Assembly: GCA_003978185.1 (NCBI GenBank)
Contig: QOAH01000130.1
Location: forward strand, 1-7,266
From: Candidatus Thioglobus sp.
GTDB taxonomy: Bacteria > Pseudomonadota > Gammaproteobacteria > PS1 > Thioglobaceae
Direction: 5' to 3'
Length of the DNA: 7,266 bases
Below, one piece after another: positions 1 to 6,900 of the stretch. How positions within the stretch are numbered: position 1 is the stretch's first letter; each line of letters starts with the position of its first letter. A program made the position numbers and the translations under genes. A model generated the notes under the pieces. That model was not told the origin of the DNA. It saw nothing but the letters and a program-made list of their open reading frames with translations, and searched no databases.

Positions 1-1355
1 ATATAAAATACCGGATTTTCGTTGGTTTTAGATTTGGCTAAATCCAAGTCAAAGTCCATGTGCTGTTCTGATTTACGTAATATGTAGAAAAAACGTGCCG
101 CATCATTGCCAACTTCCTTTCGTAATTCTTTCAAAGTAACAAACGAGCCGCTACGTGTCGACATGGCGACTTTTTTACCGCCTCGATACAAATTAGCAAA
201 TTGCACCAATAGAATTTCTAATTTGCTTTCATCAAACCCAAGTGCCTTAATAGAAGCTTTAACTCGAGCAATATAGCCGTGATGATCCGAACCCCAAATA
301 TTAATAATTTTGTCATAACCACGCTCAAATTTTTCTAAGTGATAGGCGATATCCGAAGCAAAATAAGTATGCATGCCGTTATCACGCACCACGACTCGGT
401 CAAGATCATCGCCAAAATCTGTGGTTTTAAACCAAAGCGCGCCATCTTTTTCATAAATATGATCAGAATCTTGCAATGCTTCAACAGTGGTTTTTGATAG
501 CCCGCTATCGACTAATGATTGCTCAGAAAACCACTGTTGGTATTCAACGCCGAATTCTGCCAAATCAATTTTAATACCTCCCAGAATTTGATCAATAGCC
601 AAATCAAACACGACTTTATAACTATCACCCAACTGGGCTTTGCAGTTTGCAATCAAATCATCAATGTGCTTTTCTTTGTCGCCACCGTCTTTCTCGTCAG
701 CATGCACTTCTGCGAAAATATCCAACTTATCGATGCCGTTAATTTGCATAGCGATGTCAAAAATATAATCACCCTTATAACCGTTATCTGGAAATTTATC
801 TGTTTCAATATAGCGCAAGTAAACCGAGGTAGCCAAAATATCCATTTGACGACCTGCATCATTCACATAATATTCGTTGTCTACTTCAAAGCCAACTGCT
901 CGCAATAAATTAGCCACAGTGGCACCATAAGCAGCGCCTCGACCATGGCCAACATGCAACGGACCGGTTGGATTGGCCGATACAAATTCAAGTAAAACAC
1001 GTTGTTTAGCGCCCACGTTGGACAAACCAAAAGTCTTGCCTTGTTCAATAATTTGACTAACAACCGAAGCATTCGAGTCTTGCGACATAAAGAAATTAAT
1101 AAAGCCTGGGCCGGCAATCTCCACCTTGTCTACTTCTGCAGAATCTGGCAAATTATCAATGATTTTCTGAGCCAAATCACGCGGCGAGCATTTGGCTTGT
1201 TTAGAAAGCATCATAGCGATATTAGAGGCAAAATCACCTTGTGTTTTATCTTTAGAATGGTCAATACGGATATTGTCTGGCACTTCAGTTAGGACGCCAT
1301 TACTTACTAAGACTTCTAAACTTTGCGTTAATAGGGTTTGTATTTGTTCTTTCAT
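1..1355 (-). CDS. argS: Arginyl-tRNA synthetase, 5' part (C-terminus beyond left edge)
   Basis: Class I aminoacyl-tRNA synthetase that charges tRNA-Arg with arginine in the cytoplasm. I translated the minus strand from ATG at 1355: 451 complete codons without a stop, then the window ends. About 125 residues, the anticodon-binding DALR domain, are missing if the length is near the usual 570-590. Residues 1-105 form the N-terminal tRNA D-loop recognition domain (GDFASNIAM at 40-48, GPGFINFF at 82-89). The HIGH-type motif is HVGH at 134-137 within [15 protein letters not shown]. Other family signatures are NDAGRQM (165-171), WGSDHHGYI (354-362) and the KMSKS region in variant form, AMSTRSG (397-403). 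[10 protein letters not shown] (414-423) and DFDLDLA (434-440) follow. The start lies 5 bases after the polA stop with only a close AAAGG in front, suggesting coupling to polA. Identification is secure; only completeness is uncertain. Confidence 0.97.
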   Translation of the reverse strand, partial: MKEQIQTLLTQSLEVLVSNGVLTEVPDNIRIDHSKDKTQGDFASNIAMMLSKQAKCSPRDLAQKIIDNLPDSAEVDKVEIAGPGFINFFMSQDSNASVVSQIIEQGKTFGLSNVGAKQRVLLEFVSANPTGPLHVGHGRGAAYGATVANLLRAVGFEVDNEYYVNDAGRQMDILATSVYLRYIETDKFPDNGYKGDYIFDIAMQINGIDKLDIFAEVHADEKDGGDKEKHIDDLIANCKAQLGDSYKVVFDLAIDQILGGIKIDLAEFGVEYQQWFSEQSLVDSGLSKTTVEALQDSDHIYEKDGALWFKTTDFGDDLDRVVVRDNGMHTYFASDIAYHLEKFERGYDKIINIWGSDHHGYIARVKASIKALGFDESKLEILLVQFANLYRGGKKVAMSTRSGSFVTLKELRKEVGNDAARFFYILRKSEQHMDFDLDLAKSKTNENPVFY

Positions 1356-1363
1356 AGCCTTTA
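1356..1363 (-). promoter_or_regulatory. polA stop / argS start junction with overlapping Shine-Dalgarno
   Basis: Read on the minus strand this is TAAAGGCT followed by the argS ATG. The polA stop TAA forms part of the only Shine-Dalgarno-like stretch (AAAGG), which ends just 2 bases before the start codon, closer than the usual 5-9. No other purine-rich site lies nearby. Inference: ribosomes finishing polA reinitiate on argS, so argS output depends partly on polA translation. Confidence 0.55.
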
Positions 1364-4108
1364 GTGTGCTTGTTGCCAAGAATCGCCAATACCCACATCA
1401 ACCACTAGCGGAATGTCTAATGGATAGGTATCGCTCATTAATGTTTGTATTTTATGTGCAAATTCATCTGCCTTTGAAGCTTTCACCTCAAAAACTAGCT
1501 CGTCATGTACTTGCATGATCATTTTAATGTCAGGATTGTCATCGCCAATCCATTGATAAACATCGAGCATGGCTTTTTTAATGATGTCAGCTGAAGAGCC
1601 TTGCATTGGTGCATTAATTGCTGTGCGCAGGGCGTGTTGTTGTAGCATTTTATTCTTCGCATTAATCTGTGGTAAGTATAAACGCCTACCCATCACAGTT
1701 TCAACATAGCCTTGCGCTTTGGCTATTTCTTTGGTGTTATCCATATAGCTCAGAACACCTGGGTAATTTTCAAAATAAGCATCGATATAAGCTTTGGCCT
1801 CTGTTCTGGACACATCAATTTGCTTGGCAAGGCCAAAGGCGCTCATGCCATAAATCAAACCAAAATTAATGGCTTTAGCATTACGACGATGATCTTTTGT
1901 GACCTCATCAAGCGGCACATTAAACATCATCGATGCCGTGGCGCTATGGACATCTACATCATTATTAAAGGCTTCTAGCAAACTTTCATCTTGTGAAATA
2001 TGCGCCATGATTCTAAGTTCAATCTGAGAGTAGTCTGCTGCAATAATCACGTTGCCTTTGTTGGCAATAAAAGCACCTCTAATACGTGCACCTTGCTCAG
2101 AACGAATAGGGATATTTTGCAAATTTGGGTTAGAAGAAGAAAGGCGCCCTGTGGCTGTCACCGCTTGATGATACGAAGTATGTAATCGTCCAGTTTTAAG
2201 ATCTACCTGCTTAGGTAAAGCCTCCAAATAAGTCGAGTTAAGTTTAGTGAGTGTTCGGTAGCTTAGAATCAAATCAACTAATGGATGGTCTAACAACTTT
2301 AACGCTTCTTCATTGGTAGATGGAGCACCTTTGGGTGTTTTCTTTTTGGCCTCTAAGCCCAAACCATCTTCAGAGAATAAAATTTGTTGAATCTGCTTAG
2401 GTGACTCTAAATTAAACGCATCACCCGCCAACTCAAATGCTTGCGATTCAATGTCTTTCATTTGCGCCGCAATGTCAATTTGTTGTATATTCAAAGCGCT
2501 CACATCTAGCTCTACACCATTGCGCTCCATACGCACTAATACTTCGATTAATGGTATTTCCAGAGTCTGATACAGTTTAGCCAATTTAGGATATTGCGCC
2601 AAATCACCATCCAACACTTGATTAAGCTCTTGTGTCACAATCACGTCTTCGCAAGCATAAGGAAACGCTTGCTCTAGCCCGACCTGATTAAAGGTAATTT
2701 GTTTTTTGCCTTTGCCCGCCACATCAGCAAAATGAATGGTTTGATAATTCAGATAATGCTGCGCCAAATCATCCATATTGTGCCGTGTTGCCACCGAATT
2801 TAAACAATAAGATTTCACCATGGTGTCATCACTAATACCTTTTAATGCAAGGTCATAATTAGCCAAAACGTGGGTGTCATATTTTAAGTTTTGGCCTATT
2901 TTATGAATAGCAGAATTTTCTAAGATAGGCCTTAGTTTTTCCAAAACACCTGCAAAATTCAATTGTTTTGGCGCATCTAAATAATCATGTGCAACAGGTA
3001 CATAAAAACTATCTTTATCCACTAAAAATACCCAACCCACAATTTGAGCATTCATATAATCTAGTGAGGTCGTTTCTAAATCAAAAACAAAAGTCGCGCT
3101 TTTCTCTAATCTTTGCACCAATGTTTCAAAGGTTTGATTGTCTAATACCAGCGTTTGAGAGTAGTCAGCCATGAAATCATTACTTGGCACGTTTTCAACC
3201 ACATTAACCAAGGGTTCAGTTGTTGCTTGTGCTGCTGACTTTGATGTAGGCAATTCATTAGTGATATTTAACTGTTTAAGCCACATTGAGAATCCATATT
3301 GCTGAAACAAACTGGCTAATTTAGCGTTATCAGGACCAGGCTCATCCGTCAAGATATCGCAAGGTAAATCAACATCAAATTTAAGCTGCACCAACTGATA
3401 AGACAAATCTAACAACTCAAAACTATCGCGTAATTTTTCGCCGACTTTACCATTAATTTGATCTGCATTGGTTTTGATATCTTCAATACCGCCAAACTGA
3501 TCTAGCCACTTAATTGCCGTTTTTGGTCCAACGCTTGGCACGCCTGGGATATTATCCGCACTGTCGCCAGTCAACGCTAACAAATCTAAGATTTGGTCAG
3601 GGCGTACACCCATCTTTTCTACTACGCCTGCTTGATCGTATAAGTCGCCCTTCATATTGAGCTGAGTAATATTGTCACTCACGAGTTGCATTAAGTCTTT
3701 ATCGCCACTAGCAATAATGGTTTTCAGCTTGTTCTCATCTGCACAACGACTTAAAGTGGCAATCACATCATCTGCCTCAACCCCAGGCACACACATAAAA
3801 TGAAAGCCCATGGCACGGATAATTTCGTACAGTGGTTCGATTTGCATCACCAGCTCTTCATCAGCTGGTTTACGGTGAGCTTTGTACTGTGGGTAAAGTT
3901 CGTGTCGATGATTTTTACCCTTAGCATCAAAAATAGCAATTAGTTTGGCTTGTGGATATTTTCGCTGTAAATGCTTAATCGCATTAATAACGCCAAACAT
4001 AGCGCCCGTAGGAAAACCATCGTCGTTGGTTAAATTTTGCGAAAGGGTAGAGAAATAAGCCCTAAATAAAAAGGCTGATCCGTCCAATAAGATAAGTTGA
4101 TGTGGCAT
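1361..4108 (-). CDS. polA: DNA polymerase I with 5'-3' exonuclease and proofreading domains
   Basis: 915-residue family A DNA polymerase (E. coli 928) for Okazaki primer removal and repair gap filling. Residues 1-285 are the 5'-3' FEN-type nuclease: [15 protein letters not shown] near the start, GVEADD (109-114), GDKDLMQLV (135-143) and [19 protein letters not shown] (180-198). Residues 286-335 are a low-conservation linker. The 3'-5' exonuclease keeps its metal residues: D343 and E345 in [10 protein letters not shown]411 in IGQNLKYD, and Y484/D488 in YACED, so proofreading should be active. The polymerase domain has [17 protein letters not shown] (651-667), motif [11 protein letters not shown] with D692, motif [15 protein letters not shown] with K745, F749 and Y753, and motif [11 protein letters not shown] with H868/D869. 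ATG at 4108 is the only usable start: homology begins at residue 4 and an in-frame stop lies five codons upstream. No Shine-Dalgarno is visible. argS follows 5 bases after the stop. All catalytic residues are intact. Confidence 0.99.
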   Translation of the reverse strand: MPHQLILLDGSAFLFRAYFSTLSQNLTNDDGFPTGAMFGVINAIKHLQRKYPQAKLIAIFDAKGKNHRHELYPQYKAHRKPADEELVMQIEPLYEIIRAMGFHFMCVPGVEADDVIATLSRCADENKLKTIIASGDKDLMQLVSDNITQLNMKGDLYDQAGVVEKMGVRPDQILDLLALTGDSADNIPGVPSVGPKTAIKWLDQFGGIEDIKTNADQINGKVGEKLRDSFELLDLSYQLVQLKFDVDLPCDILTDEPGPDNAKLASLFQQYGFSMWLKQLNITNELPTSKSAAQATTEPLVNVVENVPSNDFMADYSQTLVLDNQTFETLVQRLEKSATFVFDLETTSLDYMNAQIVGWVFLVDKDSFYVPVAHDYLDAPKQLNFAGVLEKLRPILENSAIHKIGQNLKYDTHVLANYDLALKGISDDTMVKSYCLNSVATRHNMDDLAQHYLNYQTIHFADVAGKGKKQITFNQVGLEQAFPYACEDVIVTQELNQVLDGDLAQYPKLAKLYQTLEIPLIEVLVRMERNGVELDVSALNIQQIDIAAQMKDIESQAFELAGDAFNLESPKQIQQILFSEDGLGLEAKKKTPKGAPSTNEEALKLLDHPLVDLILSYRTLTKLNSTYLEALPKQVDLKTGRLHTSYHQAVTATGRLSSSNPNLQNIPIRSEQGARIRGAFIANKGNVIIAADYSQIELRIMAHISQDESLLEAFNNDVDVHSATASMMFNVPLDEVTKDHRRNAKAINFGLIYGMSAFGLAKQIDVSRTEAKAYIDAYFENYPGVLSYMDNTKEIAKAQGYVETVMGRRLYLPQINAKNKMLQQHALRTAINAPMQGSSADIIKKAMLDVYQWIGDDNPDIKMIMQVHDELVFEVKASKADEFAHKIQTLMSDTYPLDIPLVVDVGIGDSWQQAH

Positions 4109-4119
4109 GCTAAGGAGTT
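4109..4119 (-). promoter_or_regulatory. Atypical polA translation initiation region (anti-Shine-Dalgarno-like)
   Basis: Read on the minus strand, the bases immediately before the polA ATG are AACTCCTTAGC. Instead of a purine-rich Shine-Dalgarno, the site carries CTCCTTA, the same sequence as the 3' tail of bacterial 16S rRNA. The ATG cannot be moved, because conserved sequence begins at residue 4 and no other in-frame start lies between it and the upstream stop. Initiation is therefore not by classical pairing with the ribosome. Seen directly; the consequence is inferred. Confidence 0.45.
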
Positions 4120-4158
4120 TTTAGTCAGGTTATAAAAATAATGGAAATACTATTCAGA

Positions 4159-4187
4159 ATTTTACCAATTTTTACTCATTAAGATAA
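4159..4187 (-). promoter_or_regulatory. Predicted sigma-70 promoter for polA(-argS)
   Basis: On the minus strand, TGG (4167-4165) precedes TAAAAT (4164-4159, 5 of 6 to TATAAT), an extended -10. Exactly 17 bases upstream is TTATCT (4187-4182, 4 of 6 to TTGACA). The start site would fall near 4152, giving a leader of about 44 bases. This is the best match in the intergenic region, but AT-rich DNA gives chance hits. Confidence 0.45.
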
Positions 4188-4194
4188 GACTTAA
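4179..4194. repeat. Inverted repeat TTAAG-N6-CTTAA in polA/znuC intergenic region
   Basis: Two perfect 5-base arms separated by 6 bases overlap the predicted polA -35 and lie 14-29 bases upstream of the znuC -10. The position would suit an operator serving both promoters. It does not obviously match the known enterobacterial Zur box, and 5-base AT-rich arms can occur by chance. Confidence 0.25.
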
Positions 4195-4207
4195 CGACAT
4201 CTTGAGG

Positions 4208-4215
4208 TATAAAAT
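4208..4215 (+). promoter_or_regulatory. Predicted -10 region for znuC
   Basis: TATAAAAT contains overlapping -10 candidates, TATAAA (4208-4213) and TAAAAT (4210-4215), each 5 of 6 to TATAAT. No good -35 stands at 16-18 bases upstream, so an activator or a weak promoter is possible. Transcription from here would begin near 4220-4222, leaving a leader of only about 17-19 bases before the GTG start. Confidence 0.4.
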
Positions 4216-4238
4216 AGACTTTATTTGATCAAACTGTT

Positions 4239-4964
4239 GTGACCACTTCTCAAGCACTCATTAGCGCCCATAATATCAGCCTAAGCCATCATGGAAAGTC
4301 TGTGCTAGATGACGTTAGTTTCGAACTCAAAGCAGGTGAATTTATCACACTTATTGGGCCCAATGGTGCAGGAAAAAGCTCTTTGATTAAGGTCTTGTTA
4401 GGTTTGATCAAAGCTGATAGTGGTGATATTAAACGCTCAGGCGACATCAGGCTTGGTTATACGCCACAGACTTTTAGCCCCAATCCATTTATTCCAATTT
4501 CAGTGATCGGCTTTCTTAATTTAAATCAAAAAGTAGCGCAGAACTTTCTACATGAAACAGCCTTGTTAACAGGCATTGAAGGCTTGTTAAATTCTCCATT
4601 AAAAAGCCTTTCTGGTGGCGAATTACAACGTGTCTTACTCGCCCGCGCCCTACTAAACAAACCCAACGTCTTAATTCTAGACGAGCCCGCTCAAAATCTA
4701 GATGTGAATGGTCAAATGCATTTGTACAAGCTTATTCAAGACATTCATCATCAACAAGGCTGTGCAGTACTCATGGTCTCACATGATCTACACCGGGTAA
4801 TGAAAGAATCAACTCAGGTATTGTGTTTGTATCGCCATATTTGTTGCATGGGACAACCTGAAACTATTATTAAAGACAGTCAATTTAATGATTTGTTTGC
4901 TGATCAAATGGATGAATTAATGGCCACTTACGAGCACCACCACAATCATTGTCACGAAGATTAG
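4239..4964 (+). CDS. znuC: Zinc ABC transporter ATP-binding protein ZnuC
   Basis: 241-residue ABC ATPase (E. coli ZnuC 251) that powers zinc uptake through the ZnuB permease with the periplasmic ZnuA receptor. Motifs in order: Walker A GPNGAGKS (40-47), Q-loop YTPQ with Q77, signature LSGGE (124-128), Walker B VLILDEP (144-150), D-loop NLD (153-155), H-loop H182 in VSHDLH. ZnuC-specific marks are IRLGYTPQ (70-77), RVLLARALLNKP (131-142), LDVNGQ (154-159), RHICCMGQPE (199-208) and the His-rich tail YEHHHNHCHED at 231-241. The start is GTG; the preceding in-frame TAG at 4215-4217 leaves no other start that covers the conserved region, and no Shine-Dalgarno is visible. It stands alone: polA is divergent, the FixH gene convergent 12 bases away, and no znuA or znuB lies in the window. 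Zur regulation would be expected from the family, but I could not identify a clear box. Confidence 0.95.
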   Translation: MTTSQALISAHNISLSHHGKSVLDDVSFELKAGEFITLIGPNGAGKSSLIKVLLGLIKADSGDIKRSGDIRLGYTPQTFSPNPFIPISVIGFLNLNQKVAQNFLHETALLTGIEGLLNSPLKSLSGGELQRVLLARALLNKPNVLILDEPAQNLDVNGQMHLYKLIQDIHHQQGCAVLMVSHDLHRVMKESTQVLCLYRHICCMGQPETIIKDSQFNDLFADQMDELMATYEHHHNHCHED

Positions 4965-4976
4965 CTCTTATTTATA

Positions 4977-5453
4977 TTACTGAGCAAACATTTTGGCTGA
5001 TGTTTGTTGTAAAAAACTAGCCTTAGTTATTTCAATCACTACATCCCATCTTCCCTTAAGCGGCAAAACTACCTCTACTTGATATACGCCCTCTTTATTC
5101 ACATACATGGGTTTAGAAAAATCACGCTTCATTTCCAATGGTCGATAAAAATAAGCGACTGCCTTAGCGGTCGAAAACACTTTACCATTTTTAGCGCTAA
5201 CTGCCGTGTAAGTTTGTTCGATACTATGTTTTACAATTTCGGGCGTATTCAGGTTTAAAGCCCAACCCTGGGCTAATAATTGATTTCTAGCATTCAATGT
5301 TTCACCATAGGCCTCACCACTCAAATAGGCGTCCTCCACCACCAATCCAGGATGAGTCTCTATCGCAGTAATAATACGATAAAACGTTGCAATGACTAAA
5401 ATTAAAAATAGTGCCAACATGGATACTGCCATTGGGCTTTTTTGAAAAGTCAT
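4977..5453 (-). CDS. ccoH: FixH/CcoH-family cbb3 oxidase assembly protein
   Basis: 158-residue membrane-anchored protein of the FixH family, needed for assembly or stability of cbb3-type cytochrome c oxidase. One hydrophobic segment at about 9-27 (AVSMLALFLILVIATF) places the rest in the periplasm. Family marks visible are HPGLVVEDAYLSGEAY (34-49), where the typical P-G-L-V-V-x-D motif follows the membrane segment, and the C-terminal GVYQVEVVLPLKGRWDVVIE (122-141), a beta-rich region. The ATG overlaps the ccoG stop by ATGA (5450-5453), and an AAGAG Shine-Dalgarno at 5460-5464 sits 6 bases upstream, so it is translated together with ccoG. The family is usually next to ccoG, ccoI and ccoS; here neither ccoI nor ccoS follows. 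The family assignment is firm; the symbol (ccoH versus fixH) is a naming convention. Confidence 0.88.
   Translation of the reverse strand: MTFQKSPMAVSMLALFLILVIATFYRIITAIETHPGLVVEDAYLSGEAYGETLNARNQLLAQGWALNLNTPEIVKHSIEQTYTAVSAKNGKVFSTAKAVAYFYRPLEMKRDFSKPMYVNKEGVYQVEVVLPLKGRWDVVIEITKASFLQQTSAKMFAQ
4985..5006 (+). terminator. Weak hairpin, possible terminator for znuC inside the FixH gene 3' end
   Basis: CAAACAT (4985-4991) and ATGTTTG (5000-5006) form a 7-base stem with an 8-base loop, beginning 21 bases after the znuC stop. The stem is AT-rich with only two G-C pairs, and what follows (TTGTAAAA) is a poor U-tract, so intrinsic termination would be inefficient. It lies in coding sequence of the FixH gene, so the symmetry may be accidental. 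Confidence 0.2.
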
Positions 5454-6847
5454 TGCATGCTCTTAGGTGTGAAAAAAGATGACTCGTATTCTAACATTGT
5501 ATCTTTTCCAGTCACCACAAAAACAACCGCGCTATTATCGCCGACGTCGCGCTCAAATGCTTTTAAATAAACATAAACTGACTTCACATTACCTGAGGAT
5601 ATGGCGATATTCCTGTGTTGCCTCTGAGAAGTTAAATGAGCAATTTCACTTTTAAAGTTGACATCAACTAGTATTGATACGTGCGTCTTATTCATAATTT
5701 TTAGCTCATATTTATTACGAATCGAACCATCGGATAGCTGTACAAAAAGTGGCTGTCGATCATGTAACACTTTAAGATCCATCGGCGCAAGACTAAACAA
5801 ACTAGCTCCTAATACTGATAAAGCCAATACTAAAATAGTTGAATACACGATTACCCTAGGACGCTTATACAAAGCAACAAAAGGTTTATTAAATTTCATT
5901 TCATCAAGCGAGGTATAACGAATTAAGCCTGTTGCTTTACCCACTTTGGTCATCACCGAATCACAGGCATCAATACACAAGCCACAAGTAATACAGCCAT
6001 ACTCTTGCCCCTTACGAATATCAACACCGGTGGGGCATACAGCCACACATTGATGGCAATCAATACAATCTCCTTGGTCTTGTGCATATTGACCCTTCAA
6101 AAGCTTGCCACGCTGCTCTCCACGATAATGATCATAGGTTGGCATAATGGTTTGCTTATCAACCATCGCCCCTTGAATACGGGCATAAGGGCAAATCCAT
6201 AAACACGTTTGTTCGCGCATATGTCCTGCAAAAGTATAGGCACCCAATGATATGAAGGCAGTAATACTGAGCGTCGTACTGGAGGCTGAACCGTCAAAAT
6301 AATCAGACCAGGACACACCAAAATATAGCATCCAAGTAACACCAGATAAAAAAGCAATGGCCAGCCAAACCACGTGTTTACTAATTTTAATCCGGATTTT
6401 GGTCAAGCCCCACGGCTCCACCTCTAGCTTTCGACGCTTAACGGGTGGTCCTTCAAAATATCCTTCAACTTTGGTGAACATATCCGTCCAAACTGTTTGG
6501 AAACAAAAATAACCACAAAACACGCGACCCAATACCGTGGTCATTGCAGCCAATAGAATGGCTAAGAATAACAATACCATGGTCAGCATCCAGAGGTCCT
6601 GTGGAAAAATGGTGACATCAAACAGGTGATACTGTCTCTTTTCAATATCAAATAAAATCGCCTGTCGCCCACCCCAAGTAATATAAGGGCCAATAAAAAA
6701 AGGCAACCAAACTAAAGTGCCAAACCATTTAAGTAATCTAAACTTTCCACCCATACGCTTAGCATGAACGGTTTTTTCACCTAAGTTTTGCACCCATTGC
6801 TCGCCTTCTGTATAGAGGTTATCTATTTGAATATTGTCTTTATTCAT
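5450..6847 (-). CDS. ccoG: Cytochrome c oxidase accessory protein CcoG (FixG)
   Basis: 465-residue inner-membrane iron-sulfur protein. The family supports cbb3 oxidase maturation and is reported to act as a cupric reductase supplying Cu(I). Hydrophobic segments lie at about 43-59, 85-107, 157-176, 190-208 and 332-352. Two [4Fe-4S] ferredoxin motifs sit on the cytoplasmic side: C261, C264, C267 with C271P, and C285, C288, C291 with C295, ending in the typical CGLCIDACD (288-296). Further conserved cysteines are C111/C115 in FCGYFCFQTVW and C215/C219 in QTCLWICPYAR. Residues 353-465 form the periplasmic Ig-like C-terminal domain of FixG. In many relatives the second position after C115 reads C-P-Q-T-V-W; here it is C-F. 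The ATG at 6847 has only a weak upstream ribosome site within a TAAG triplet repeat. The FixH gene overlaps at the 3' end. An FNR-like box lies in the promoter. Confidence 0.96.
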   Translation of the reverse strand: MNKDNIQIDNLYTEGEQWVQNLGEKTVHAKRMGGKFRLLKWFGTLVWLPFFIGPYITWGGRQAILFDIEKRQYHLFDVTIFPQDLWMLTMVLLFLAILLAAMTTVLGRVFCGYFCFQTVWTDMFTKVEGYFEGPPVKRRKLEVEPWGLTKIRIKISKHVVWLAIAFLSGVTWMLYFGVSWSDYFDGSASSTTLSITAFISLGAYTFAGHMREQTCLWICPYARIQGAMVDKQTIMPTYDHYRGEQRGKLLKGQYAQDQGDCIDCHQCVAVCPTGVDIRKGQEYGCITCGLCIDACDSVMTKVGKATGLIRYTSLDEMKFNKPFVALYKRPRVIVYSTILVLALSVLGASLFSLAPMDLKVLHDRQPLFVQLSDGSIRNKYELKIMNKTHVSILVDVNFKSEIAHLTSQRQHRNIAISSGNVKSVYVYLKAFERDVGDNSAVVFVVTGKDTMLEYESSFFTPKSMQ

Positions 6848-6848
6848 T

Positions 6849-6860
6849 CTTACTTACTTA
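6849..6860. repeat. Short tetranucleotide repeat (CTTA)x3 before ccoG
   Basis: Three perfect CTTA units, read as TAAGTAAGTAAG on the ccoG strand, end one base before the ATG and supply the only Shine-Dalgarno-like purines (AAG). Three units are too few to be strongly unstable, but unit gain or loss would alter the spacing of the ribosome site. Confidence 0.5.
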
Positions 6861-6875
6861 TCATTAATACAGTTA
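6859..6875. repeat. 17-base direct repeat, copy 1 (ccoG leader)
   Basis: TATCATTAATACAGTTA, identical to copy 2 at 6884-6900 with a period of 25 bases. This copy falls around and downstream of the predicted ccoG transcription start. Exact identity over 17 bases at this distance is unlikely by chance, even in AT-rich DNA. Confidence 0.85.
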
Positions 6876-6879
6876 ATGC

Positions 6880-6888
6880 ATCATATCA
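6880..6888 (-). promoter_or_regulatory. Predicted extended -10 promoter for ccoG-FixH gene
   Basis: On the minus strand TGA (6888-6886) precedes TATGAT (6885-6880, 5 of 6 to TATAAT). Transcription would begin near 6873, a leader of about 26 bases. No recognisable -35 hexamer is present; its place is taken by the FNR-like box at 6909-6922, the arrangement of an activator-dependent class II promoter. Confidence 0.5.
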
Positions 6889-6900
6889 TTAATACAGTTA
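6884..6900. repeat. 17-base direct repeat, copy 2
   Basis: Second exact copy of TATCATTAATACAGTTA. It overlaps the predicted ccoG -10 (6880-6888). A degenerate third version of its core, matching 10 of 13 bases, can be seen at 6907-6919, inside the FNR-like box region. Confidence 0.85.

Noticed and set aside
519..1518. Several plus-strand open frames (519-908, 1002-1292, 1192-1518) and minus frames at 653-862 and 881-1117
   Set aside because: All lie over argS or the polA 3' end in other frames; argS is continuous and conserved on the minus strand and their translations resemble no family.
1669..3174. Plus-strand open frames antisense to polA (1669-1869, 1712-1978, 2000-2185, 2968-3174)
   Set aside because: Shadows of the polA coding frame, without ribosome sites or recognisable proteins.
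4141..4182. 13-codon plus-strand mini-frame in the polA/znuC gap, with AGGAG at 4114-4118
   Set aside because: The AGGAG is more than 20 bases from the ATG, far outside the working range, and the peptide has no sign of selection; AGGAG is simply the complement of the polA leader CTCCT.
4224..4233. TTTGATCAAA palindrome as an FNR box before znuC
   Set aside because: The two half-sites abut without the 4-base spacer FNR needs, and it lies downstream of the predicted start site.
4929..4961. His-rich C-terminus of ZnuC as a fused metal-binding domain or low-complexity frameshift product
   Set aside because: A His-rich tail of this form is normal for ZnuC; the reading frame is continuous to the stop.
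5658..6357. Open frames 5658-5918 (+), 6005-6202 (+) and 6097-6357 (-)
   Set aside because: They overlap the conserved ccoG frame, including the ferredoxin cysteines and membrane segments, and have no independent support.
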